Assembly: GCF_016863615.1 (NCBI RefSeq)
Contig: NZ_BOPF01000007.1
Location: 62,001 to 126,000 of the forward strand
DNA: 64,000 nucleotides
Direction of reading: 5' to 3'
Origin: Virgisporangium aliadipatigenens
Lineage (GTDB): Bacteria > Actinomycetota > Actinomycetes > Mycobacteriales > Micromonosporaceae
Shown here: positions 1-6,722 of the stretch, piece after piece
How positions within the stretch are numbered: position 1 is the stretch's first letter
How the letters are laid out: every line of letters begins with the position of its first letter
Notes under the pieces: generated by a model
Databases searched by the model: none
The model's input: the letters and a program-made list of their open reading frames with translations, nothing else
What the model was told of the DNA's origin: nothing
Made by a program: the position numbers and the translations under genes

Positions 1-830
1 ATCCGGCCGGCCAGCTCCCCGAACCCGTCCTCCCACCGGTCCTTTCCGCTGTCGATCGTGACGCCGTCGGGCCTGACGTCCACCGCCAACGGCAGCCCCG
101 CGTCGTCGGCCAGGGCGGCGACAGCCGTCGCGAGTGCGGCCGCCGGCTCCGGCGCGTCGACCGGGTAGTGCGCCATCGCGGCGAAGAGCACCTGCCAGTC
201 CGCGGTCTCCGGCCCCTTCGGCAGCCCGTCGCCGGGGACCAGGTCGACCACGTTCCCGTCGGCGTCGGCGAGCGCGACCCCGTACGCGCCGAACGGCTCC
301 TGCCCGACCGCCGCCCGGACCGCCCGCACCGCGTCCGGCGCGCGCACCACGTCGACGTGGAACCGGTCGCGCAGCGGCCGGGGCCGGCCCGGTGCGAACG
401 ACAGCACCGGATCCCGCCGCGACGGATCGCCGAGCGCGTCGGGGCCGGCGGGCTCGTAGGCGAGCACGTTTCGCCAGAACGGCACCAGCGCCGGCCGGTC
501 CGCGGTGTCGATCACGAGCTGGACGGTCTGCAGCACGGCCGGGTCCGCGCCGAGGCCCAGCTCCCGGGCCGCCGTCGAGATCGACCGCGCGAGCTGCACG
601 TCGGCGCGGGTGAGGTCCCGCGTCGGGCCGATCCGCACGCGCACCCCGCCCGGTCGCAGGTCGACGTCCGGCAGCCCGGTGGCGGCCGCCAGGCCGGCGA
701 TGCGGCGGACGAGGGCGGCGCCGGCGGTCATCGACGGCGCGTCGAACCAGGCGCTCGCACCGGTGTCCAGGACGCGCCAGTCCCGGACACCGTCCGCTCG
801 CGGGAACTCCGTCGAAGCGTCCCGATCCAT
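1..830 (-). CDS. VOC-family protein with pterin-dehydratase-like N-terminus (partial)
   Basis: The gene runs off the left edge of the window, so its C-terminus is missing. The start is the ATG at 830, preceded by AAAGGGGA about seven bases upstream. The first 100 or so residues (DWRVLDTGASAWFDAPSM, then a VRIGPT.DLTRADVQLARSIS stretch) resemble the 4a-hydroxytetrahydrobiopterin dehydratase-like module often fused to glyoxalase-like domains. From about residue 100 (VLQTVQLVIDT, PALVPFWRNVLAY) a glyoxalase/bleomycin-resistance (VOC) fold begins, with a second half around residues 215-270. The substrate is unknown; such fusions are common hypothetical proteins in actinobacteria. It is transcribed in the same direction as the membrane protein upstream, 66 bases away. 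Confidence 0.7.
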   Translation of the reverse strand, partial: MDRDASTEFPRADGVRDWRVLDTGASAWFDAPSMTAGAALVRRIAGLAAATGLPDVDLRPGGVRVRIGPTRDLTRADVQLARSISTAARELGLGADPAVLQTVQLVIDTADRPALVPFWRNVLAYEPAGPDALGDPSRRDPVLSFAPGRPRPLRDRFHVDVVRAPDAVRAVRAAVGQEPFGAYGVALADADGNVVDLVPGDGLPKGPETADWQVLFAAMAHYPVDAPEPAAALATAVAALADDAGLPLAVDVRPDGVTIDSGKDRWEDGFGELAGR

Positions 831-896
831 CAGCGTCCCCTTTGGCATCGTCGCGGAACCCGCCTCACGATATCCGCGGGGATGAACGCTCGAGCC

Positions 897-1979
897 TCAC
901 TGCCGGATGCGGCGACGCCCCGCCCACCAGCCGGCCACCGCCAGGAGCACCGCGGCGGCGGGCGCGGCGAGGGCCGTCATCAGCAGGCCGGACGACGGCG
1001 TCGCCTCGGGGTCGAACTGGGCCACCAACTCGACCAGGGCCGGCAGCCGGGCACCGGCGATACCGAGCCCGATGCCGAGCGGGATGCGCGGATCGACGAA
1101 CGCGAAGGCGATCGCCAGCAGCGGCGCGGCCTGCAGCACGACGAACGCCCGATCGGTCGCGGCGGACGCCAGGACCGTCACCCCGACGACGGCCAGGCCG
1201 AGCGCGAGGGCGCCCGCGGCGGCCCGATACCCGGTGCGCACCGCGCGGGAGGGCCGGCGGAGCAGCGCGACCAGCAGCACCAGCAACAGCGGTCCGGCCA
1301 GCAGCAGCCAGGGCCCGACGCCCATGCGCAGGCCCGCGACCCGCAGCAGAACGCTCGCGGCCGCCACCGGCGCCACGCAGAGCGCGAGCAGCCACCACGG
1401 CACCCCGTCGGGTCGCACCAGCGCCTGCCGGGCGAGCACGGCCAACGCCGCGAGCGCCGGCAGGTAGGCGGAGTTCTCCATGTCCAGCAACGCGAACGGG
1501 TCGTAGGTGAACGCGCCCAGGAAGGTGTTGACCACCAGCGCGGCCGACGCCAGGGCCAGGCCGGTCCGGAAGCGGTTCGTCGCGGTGGCGATCAGTGCGC
1601 CGGCGGCGAGGAGCAGCTGGAACAGCTCGGGGGCGAAGGCCCATTGCAGCGCGGATTCGCCCGGCGGGACCCACGAGCGGAGGAACCCGATCCGGACGGT
1701 GATCAGATGGGTCAACGACACGATCGCGGCCAGCCGGAGCGCGCCGAGCCACAGGCGTTCGGCGGTGAGCAGGTGGGTACCGGCTCTGGTGCGCAGGCCG
1801 GCCATCACCAGCCGCGCCGCCTGCCGCGGATCGGGTCGGCGTTGACCCGGGGCGGCGGCGTCGAGCAGGGTGCCGACGATCTCGTCGCCGCGTTCGTGCC
1901 GGTAGCCGGCCGGGTAGGCGCGCAGCAGCCGGCGGTAGCGCCGTTCCAACGCCCGGTCGTCCCGCTGTGTCGCGCTCAT
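897..1979 (-). CDS. Multi-pass membrane protein coupled to PadR regulator
   Basis: A 360-residue protein. About 70 cytosolic residues at the N-terminus (ALERRYRRLLRAYPAGYRHERGDEI region) precede a series of hydrophobic segments from about residue 75 to the end (LWLGALRLAAIVSLTHLI, FQLLLAAGALIATA, LLLVLLVALL and others). The short basic N-terminal helix is typical of membrane proteins encoded with PadR regulators in actinobacteria. The ATG at 1979 overlaps the stop of the upstream padR-like gene (ATGA), so the two are translationally coupled. I cannot name a transported substrate. A permease-like or sensory role under PadR control is an inference from context. Confidence 0.8.
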   Translation of the reverse strand: MSATQRDDRALERRYRRLLRAYPAGYRHERGDEIVGTLLDAAAPGQRRPDPRQAARLVMAGLRTRAGTHLLTAERLWLGALRLAAIVSLTHLITVRIGFLRSWVPPGESALQWAFAPELFQLLLAAGALIATATNRFRTGLALASAALVVNTFLGAFTYDPFALLDMENSAYLPALAALAVLARQALVRPDGVPWWLLALCVAPVAAASVLLRVAGLRMGVGPWLLLAGPLLLVLLVALLRRPSRAVRTGYRAAAGALALGLAVVGVTVLASAATDRAFVVLQAAPLLAIAFAFVDPRIPLGIGLGIAGARLPALVELVAQFDPEATPSSGLLMTALAAPAAAVLLAVAGWWAGRRRIRQ

Positions 1980-2320
1980 GCCGTCTCCGCTCCCGCGTCC
2001 TGTCCGAGGCCCGGAAGGGTCACCCGCTCGGTCACCACTCTCGCCGCGGCGGCCATGCGCACCGCTTCCTGCCGCAACGCCGCGCTGCCCCGCTCCGTGA
2101 GGACGTAGTAGCGCCGCGCCCGGCCGTTGACGACCTCCGCGCCGTCGGACTCGACGTGACCGTCGGCGGCGAGCCGGTCGAGCAGCGCGTACAGCGTGCC
2201 GGCGGCCAGCCGGACCTGCCCGCCGGAGAGGTCCTCCACCTGTTTGATGATCGCGTAACCGTGTCGACGGCCGTCGAGGAGCGCCGCGAGCACGAAGTAG
2301 CGAGGTCCGCCCATGTTCAC
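1976..2320 (-). CDS. PadR-family transcriptional regulator
   Basis: A 114-residue protein matching the small PadR class: a winged helix (RYFVLAALLDGRRHGYAIIKQVE), then a wing and coiled helix (GTLYALLDRLAADGHVESDG, RRYYVLTERG). GTLY.LLDRL is the family signature. The first codon is the GTG at 2320; an in-frame ATG follows two codons later. No Shine-Dalgarno is visible, and TATATC lies 8 bases before the GTG, suggesting a leaderless message. The regulator overlaps the downstream membrane-protein gene by four bases and probably controls both by binding the AT-rich inverted repeat immediately upstream. Family assignment is secure; the inducer is unknown. Confidence 0.9.
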   Translation of the reverse strand: MNMGGPRYFVLAALLDGRRHGYAIIKQVEDLSGGQVRLAAGTLYALLDRLAADGHVESDGAEVVNGRARRYYVLTERGSAALRQEAVRMAAAARVVTERVTLPGLGQDAGAETA

Positions 2321-2328
2321 GTCGAGAG

Positions 2329-2351
2329 GATATACGCATCTTCGATATATA
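2329..2351 (-). promoter_or_regulatory. AT-rich promoter and inverted repeat upstream of padR-like gene
   Basis: GATATACG, six bases, then CGATATAT form an imperfect inverted repeat in otherwise GC-rich DNA. On the minus strand it supplies a -10-like TATATC eight bases from the GTG start. Many PadR regulators repress themselves through AT-rich palindromes of this kind, so autoregulation is inferred. Confidence 0.55.
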
Positions 2352-2409
2352 GGGAAGACTCACCTGTGGTGACCGCGTCCCCGACCGCTGAACCGTAGGG
2401 TGACACCTC

Positions 2410-2943
2410 GTGGAACGACCCGGGCGGCACCGCCGCGACATCTCGATCACGGTCGGCGCGTCGACCGTTGCGGAACTGCTCGCGACCGTGGACGCACGCA
2501 GGGCCGGCACGCGCCGCTCCACCGGCCTGTGGGCGCGGGCGCGAAACGGCGGCCGGGTGCGGGCGCGCATCCTGCCGACCGGCCGCTATCACCTGCCGCC
2601 GCACTTCTCCGGCCGGTTCGAGGCGGGCGAACGGGGCGGCACGCTGCGCGGCACCATCCGCGAGTCCTTCTTCGAACTGCTGATCCCGCGCCTGTTCGGC
2701 ATCGCCGCGCTGGCCTTGCTCCTGGGTGATCTCGCCGTCGTCCTCGGCGACCCGTTCATCGTCGTGGGATTCGCGGTGTGCACGATCGGGGCGCTGGCGA
2801 CTGGGTGGTTCGCGTACGTGTTCGGGCGGGCGCGGGCGGCGCAGTTCGCCGACGGGGCCGTCGCGCTGGAGCGTGCGCTGGTCCAGCTGCTTCCGCCGCC
2901 CGCGCGCGCCACGGGTCGCCGCCGCCGCTCGTCGCGATCCTAG
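2410..2943 (+). CDS. Hypothetical membrane protein with two transmembrane segments
   Basis: A 177-residue protein starting with GTG at 2410; TAGGGT sits eight bases upstream, consistent with a leaderless transcript. Residues 1-90 are soluble and arginine-rich with little recognisable structure. Two hydrophobic segments follow (about 96-115, GIAALALLLGDLAVVLG, and about 118-140, FIVVGFAVCTIGALATGWFAYVFG). The C-terminus is basic. It is divergent from the padR-like operon with an 89-bp gap, so it may share its control region. I do not recognise a family. Confidence 0.65.
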   Translation: MERPGRHRRDISITVGASTVAELLATVDARRAGTRRSTGLWARARNGGRVRARILPTGRYHLPPHFSGRFEAGERGGTLRGTIRESFFELLIPRLFGIAALALLLGDLAVVLGDPFIVVGFAVCTIGALATGWFAYVFGRARAAQFADGAVALERALVQLLPPPARATGRRRRSSRS

Positions 2944-2950
2944 GCGCGGC

Positions 2951-3580
2951 TCAGTGCGGGTCCGGGGTGAACGCGGGCGTCACGAGGTAGTCGGCGTCCG
3001 CCCAGTTCTCCGTCGGGAACGGCGAGCCGTTCCAGAACGACGACGTGTACACGTATCGGCTGGTCCAGGCGGACAGGTGCCCCGAGGCGGTGGAACGTTC
3101 CTCGTCGAAGCCGTGCGGCACGTAGGAGTACCGGCCGCCGCGCAGCCAGAAGCCGACGACGTAGGTCCGGCCGGCCTCGACCCGGGTCGGGTTCATGCTC
3201 AGCTGGTAGAAGCACGGCGCGAAGCGTTCGATCGCCTCGGAGGCGCCGCCCGTGGCGAGCGTCGTGCCGTCGGCCGTCCACAGGCTCCCGGTCAACGGCA
3301 GCCGCGAGTTGACCTCGTCGTAGGTGAGATCCAGGCAGATGCGGATGCCGTTGACCGTGCCCGGGACCGTCGTGCGCCACTGCACCGCCAGCAGGACGTC
3401 GGCGGTGTCGGTGACCTCCTGGACGCGCCGGTCGAGATAGGGATCGCCGGCCGGATAAAGGGATTCCGGGCCGGAGCCGTGTGCGGCGCCGGGCGTCACG
3501 GGCACCAGGGCCAGCGCGACGGCGGACGCCGCGATCGTGAACGCGGCGAGCAGCCGCCGGCGACGGTGAGCCGGACCCAT
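2951..3580 (-). CDS. Secreted DUF4082-like protein
   Basis: A signal peptide (RRRRLLAAFTIAASAVALALVPVTPGAAHG) is followed by a beta-rich domain with the DUF4082 pattern: a V.G.VNGIRICLDL strand, a GSLWTADGTTLATG turn, and a VEAGRTYVVGFWLRGGRYSYVPHGF strand. DUF4082 modules occur in secreted actinobacterial proteins, often next to carbohydrate-active or adhesive domains; no catalytic domain is present here. I chose the ATG at 3580 (209 residues) because GGGGGG lies just upstream of it. The in-frame ATG at 3592 has no such site. A -10-like TATGAT lies on the minus strand at 3629-3634. Its function beyond an extracellular beta-domain is unknown. Confidence 0.7.
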   Translation of the reverse strand: MGPAHRRRRLLAAFTIAASAVALALVPVTPGAAHGSGPESLYPAGDPYLDRRVQEVTDTADVLLAVQWRTTVPGTVNGIRICLDLTYDEVNSRLPLTGSLWTADGTTLATGGASEAIERFAPCFYQLSMNPTRVEAGRTYVVGFWLRGGRYSYVPHGFDEERSTASGHLSAWTSRYVYTSSFWNGSPFPTENWADADYLVTPAFTPDPH

Positions 3581-3658
3581 CGGACCCCCCATGACGTCGA
3601 TCGATTGTCACTCATCGATTCCGTGCGCATCATAGGCGATCGCGGGTCCGGTGCGCGT

Positions 3659-4111
3659 TCAGCGGGTGACGAGCTGAGCCTCCAGCACCGTGTACTTGTC
3701 CCAGCAGTACAGGTAGGCGTTGTCGGTCGAGTACATCGACAGCTTCTGGCCGTTGTGGTCCGAGACGAGGTACTCGCCCTCCTGGTGGAACACGGTCGCG
3801 CCGGCCCACTTGTAGAAGCCGACGTACGCGTTGTTGCTGATCGACATGTACTTCGCCTCGCCCGGGATCTTGAAGTAGGTCTTCCCGTCGTAGATGTACG
3901 GCTCCAGCGGCTGCGGGGAGTCCGCGAGCACCGCCCAGTCGGAGGAGTTGCGGCCGAGCCAGCCGACCGCCAGCCCGTTGTCGGACAGCTTGATGCCGAA
4001 CGCGGTGCCGCCCGCCTGCACCGACGCCTCGGCGGCGATGCGGGCGCTCGACGCGTCGAGGTCGGAAGCGGGTTCGAAGGGACCGGTGGGGCGGTTTTCC
4101 TCGGGGTACAT
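3659..4111 (-). CDS. Hypothetical protein with three-fold internal repeat
   Basis: A 150-residue protein without signal peptide or membrane segment, starting at an ATG with a strong AGGAGG site. Three similar stretches are visible: IKLSDNGLAVGWLGRNSSDW (about 40-59), YMSISNNAYVGFYKWAGATV (about 88-107) and LSMYSTDNAYLYCWDKYTV (about 123-141). Each is a hydrophobic-Ser, Asn-x-hydrophobic, aromatic pattern separated by about 35-50 residues. Three such repeats suggest a small beta-trefoil or fascin-like fold, which would fit a ligand- or glycan-binding role. That is inference; I recognise no family. The gene is divergent from the substrate-binding-like gene downstream of it on the map. Confidence 0.65.
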   Translation of the reverse strand: MYPEENRPTGPFEPASDLDASSARIAAEASVQAGGTAFGIKLSDNGLAVGWLGRNSSDWAVLADSPQPLEPYIYDGKTYFKIPGEAKYMSISNNAYVGFYKWAGATVFHQEGEYLVSDHNGQKLSMYSTDNAYLYCWDKYTVLEAQLVTR

Positions 4112-4328
4112 GGCTGCCTCCTTGCGTGCGGGTGATTGGGACCGACGCTATAGCCGGCTTCACATTCCGGCGTCTGTTTGAACAAAGCGCGCTGTTCGCC
4201 CCGCCCGCGGAGGACAATCTCCCGTGCTCACCCGTCGGGTGCGGATGCCGCACGCGGTGTCCGTTCGGGCGGCGGGAGTGCCGCTACCGTTCGCGCGTCC
4301 CGCACGACGACGAAGGGCGGCCCACTGC

Positions 4329-5861
4329 GTGGAAGGCAGCGTCGCGCTCGCCGGGTTCGGGCGCAGGCCGGTGCTCATGCTCGTCGTGGCGGCCGTGATC
4401 CTGTCGCTCACCGTCGCCGCGTACGCCGTCCCGCCGCGGCAGTCCGAGGCGGTCCGCAGCGTCGCGGCGCACCCGTCGCCGTCGACGTCCCCGCTCGGCT
4501 GCGCCCGGCGCGAGCCGCCGCACCGGTTCGGCATCCGCGTCGACAACGAGTGCGTCGGCTACAGCGACGGCCCCGAACTCCTCTTCGGCACCGGCACCGC
4601 CCTGCCCGAGGCGCAGCGGCGGGTGTTCCGCTACAACGAGGAGGTCGAGCGGCTGCCGCTGGACAGGTATCAGCGGGTCCGCCTGATCGTGCTGACCGGC
4701 CTGAGCGGGTCGGACGACGGACACCCGGCCGAACGCGAGACGCTGGAAGGCCTCGCCGTCGCGCAGGCCGAGGCGCTGGGCGAGCGGGACCGGCCCACCC
4801 GGCCGCTCCTGCAGGTGGTGATGGCGAACGCGGGCAGCGGCGGCCGGCACGTCGACGCGCTGCTGCCGGAGCTGGCCCGCCTGGCGCAGGACGACCCGAC
4901 CGTGCTCGGCGTGCTCGTGGCGATGGACAGCCGCACCGCCACCCGGCGGGCGATGCTCGCCTTGCGGGACAACGGTTTGCTGGTGCTGACCGCCGGCGCC
5001 GTCGCCGATCGGCTCCGCGACGGGATGACCCGCTACCTCCAGTTCGACCCGCCCACCCGCGAACGGGCGAAGCTGGTGCGCGCGTACGCCGGCGCGATCG
5101 GGCGCCCGCGGATCGTCACCGTGTACGAGCCGTCCCGCAGCGAGGACCTGGCCGTCGAGGAACTGCGTCGCGCGTTGGACGCGGAGTTCGAGTCGTACGC
5201 CGAGGTGCCCTGGGACGGCTCCGCCGACGTGAACGCCCTGTGCGGTGCCGGCATCGCGCTCTACGGCGGCGGAGCCACCGGGTTCGGCGGCTTCCTGCGC
5301 GCGCTGCACCGCACCTGCGGCAGGCGTTCGCCGATCCTGCTCGGCGTCGGTGACAGCGTCCGTTACCTGCTCGGGGACCCGCGCCGCACGGGACGCGTCG
5401 ACGCGCCGGCGGACTACCCGTTCGTCTTCAGCGGCAACGGGATCGGGGCCGGCGCGTGCCGGCCGCGCACCGACCCGCACCGCCTGTTCCTGGCGGTGGC
5501 CGCGCGGGTGCTCGGGAAGTGCCGCGACCCGGAGGATCCGACGCCGCTGGGCATCCTGACGGTTCCGACGTACGACCTCGTGCGCGTCGTGCTGAGCGCC
5601 GCCGCCGAGCTGAACGGCGCCGCCCTGACCGCGAACGCGGTCCACGCGCGGGTGCTGGAGTCCGGGCGCCGGCGGGCGTTCGAGGGGGCCGCCGGGCCGG
5701 TCCGCTTCGGCGCCGACGGCGTGGTCACCACCGGCGGCCAGTCGTTGATGTGCGCGCGCGACGTGCGGGCGGCCTACACGCCGGGCAACGTTCCGTGGGA
5801 GGTGGCGCGGACGGGCCCGGGCGGCGTTCCGCGCGTTCGGGGCGGCCGGTGCGCCGGTTAG
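4329..5861 (+). CDS. Membrane-anchored periplasmic-binding-like protein (type I fold)
   Basis: A 510-residue protein. The GTG at 4329 is preferred because GAAGGGCGG lies about ten bases upstream; in-frame starts back to 4224 would add an unstructured basic tail. A single transmembrane helix (PVLMLVVAAVILSLTVAAYA) near the N-terminus is followed by a long extracellular part. The order of VRLIVLTGLSG, LGVLVAMDSRTATRRAMLALRDNGLLVLTAG and PRIVTVYEPSRSEDLAVEELRRAL matches the two lobes of a branched-chain amino-acid-type binding protein, with an LRDN..L.L.A.A hinge stretch and a late TYDLVRVV segment. There is no adjacent ABC permease or ATPase, so it is more likely a sensor or orphan binding protein than part of an importer. 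Confidence 0.65.
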   Translation: MEGSVALAGFGRRPVLMLVVAAVILSLTVAAYAVPPRQSEAVRSVAAHPSPSTSPLGCARREPPHRFGIRVDNECVGYSDGPELLFGTGTALPEAQRRVFRYNEEVERLPLDRYQRVRLIVLTGLSGSDDGHPAERETLEGLAVAQAEALGERDRPTRPLLQVVMANAGSGGRHVDALLPELARLAQDDPTVLGVLVAMDSRTATRRAMLALRDNGLLVLTAGAVADRLRDGMTRYLQFDPPTRERAKLVRAYAGAIGRPRIVTVYEPSRSEDLAVEELRRALDAEFESYAEVPWDGSADVNALCGAGIALYGGGATGFGGFLRALHRTCGRRSPILLGVGDSVRYLLGDPRRTGRVDAPADYPFVFSGNGIGAGACRPRTDPHRLFLAVAARVLGKCRDPEDPTPLGILTVPTYDLVRVVLSAAAELNGAALTANAVHARVLESGRRRAFEGAAGPVRFGADGVVTTGGQSLMCARDVRAAYTPGNVPWEVARTGPGGVPRVRGGRCAG

Positions 5862-5871
5862 GGTGGGGCGC

Positions 5872-6660
5872 ATGGGGGAGATCGTCTGGCTGTGCCGCTA
5901 TCCGGTGAAGTCGCTGCGCGGCGAGGAGTTGTCGTCCGCCGTTCTGGACGGCGACGGGCTCGCCGGTGACCGGCGCCGTGCGCTAGTCGACACCGCGACG
6001 GGGCTTGTGGCGAGTGCCAAGGATCCGCGCAAATGGCGTTCCCTCATGGGAATGTCGGCGCGCTGCGAGGGCGACGGGATCGCGGTGACCATGCCCGACG
6101 GCACCGTCGTGCGCGACGGCGACCCGGACGTCGACGACCACCTCTCCCGGGCGGCCGGGCGCCCGGTCCGGTTGACCTCCGAGCGCCCCGCCGGCGCCGC
6201 CCTCGAGCGCCTCACCCCCGAGGGGGAACCGGGTGCGGGCACACTGACCCGCGGCGCCCTCCGTGCGGCCGGCAGCTTCGTCGACTTCGGCGCGGTGCAC
6301 CTGGTCACCACGGCCACGCTCGACGCGCTCGGCGCGGACCGGCGGCGCTTCCGCCCCAACGTGGTGCTGCGCATGCGCGACGACACGCCCTTCGCCGAGA
6401 ACGCCTGGCCCGGCCGGGTTCTCGCGACGGGGACCGCGGCGATCCGCGTGGTGGCACCGACGCCGCGATGCGCGGTGCCGACGCTGGCCCAGGGGGACGA
6501 CCTGCCGGCGGACCCGCGGGTGCTGCGCGCGGCGGCCGCCGCCAACCGGATCCCGGTCTTCGACCTGGGCACGCTGACGTGTGTCGGCGCCTACGGCGCG
6601 GTGGCCCGCCCCGGCACGCTTCGGGTGGGGGACAGGGTAGTGATGCGCGACGAGGGTTGA
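5872..6660 (+). CDS. MOSC domain-containing protein
   Basis: A 262-residue protein with an N-terminal beta-barrel half (IVWLCRYPVKSLRGEEL, residues 4-20, the typical MOSC_N start) and a C-terminal MOSC domain (RFRPNVVLRM, then TPRCAVPTLAQGDDLPADPRVLR). The conserved Cys lies in PTPRCAVPT. MOSC proteins are sulfur carriers related to the molybdenum-cofactor sulfurase C-terminal domain, and act in the cytosol on Moco or N-hydroxylated substrates (mARC-like). I chose the ATG at 5872, with TAGGGT seven bases upstream, over the in-frame GTG at 5863. Confidence 0.85.
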   Translation: MGEIVWLCRYPVKSLRGEELSSAVLDGDGLAGDRRRALVDTATGLVASAKDPRKWRSLMGMSARCEGDGIAVTMPDGTVVRDGDPDVDDHLSRAAGRPVRLTSERPAGAALERLTPEGEPGAGTLTRGALRAAGSFVDFGAVHLVTTATLDALGADRRRFRPNVVLRMRDDTPFAENAWPGRVLATGTAAIRVVAPTPRCAVPTLAQGDDLPADPRVLRAAAAANRIPVFDLGTLTCVGAYGAVARPGTLRVGDRVVMRDEG

Positions 6661-6663
6661 CGT

Positions 6664-6674
6664 TCCACTGTGGA
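6664..6674. repeat. TCCACTGTGGA palindrome, copy 1
   Basis: An exact copy of the dispersed palindrome, here in the intergenic leader of the M14 peptidase gene. Confidence 0.6.
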
Positions 6675-6682
6675 TGGACTGC

Positions 6683-6706
6683 GATCGACAGTGATCGACG
6701 TCGATC
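6683..6706. promoter_or_regulatory. Phased GATC(GAC) direct repeats upstream of peptidase gene
   Basis: GATCGAC begins at 6683 and again at 6693, and GATC at 6703, exactly one helical turn apart. They lie 17-40 bases before the ATG at 6723. Helically phased direct repeats are typical binding sites for OmpR/PhoP- or SARP-type regulators; the protein is not identified here. Confidence 0.35.
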
Positions 6707-6722
6707 CGTAGGGGGGATTGTC

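Noticed and set aside
168-2108. Long plus-strand open frame
   Set aside because: Arg/Gln-rich translation opposite three well-supported minus-strand genes; typical antisense shadow in GC-rich DNA.
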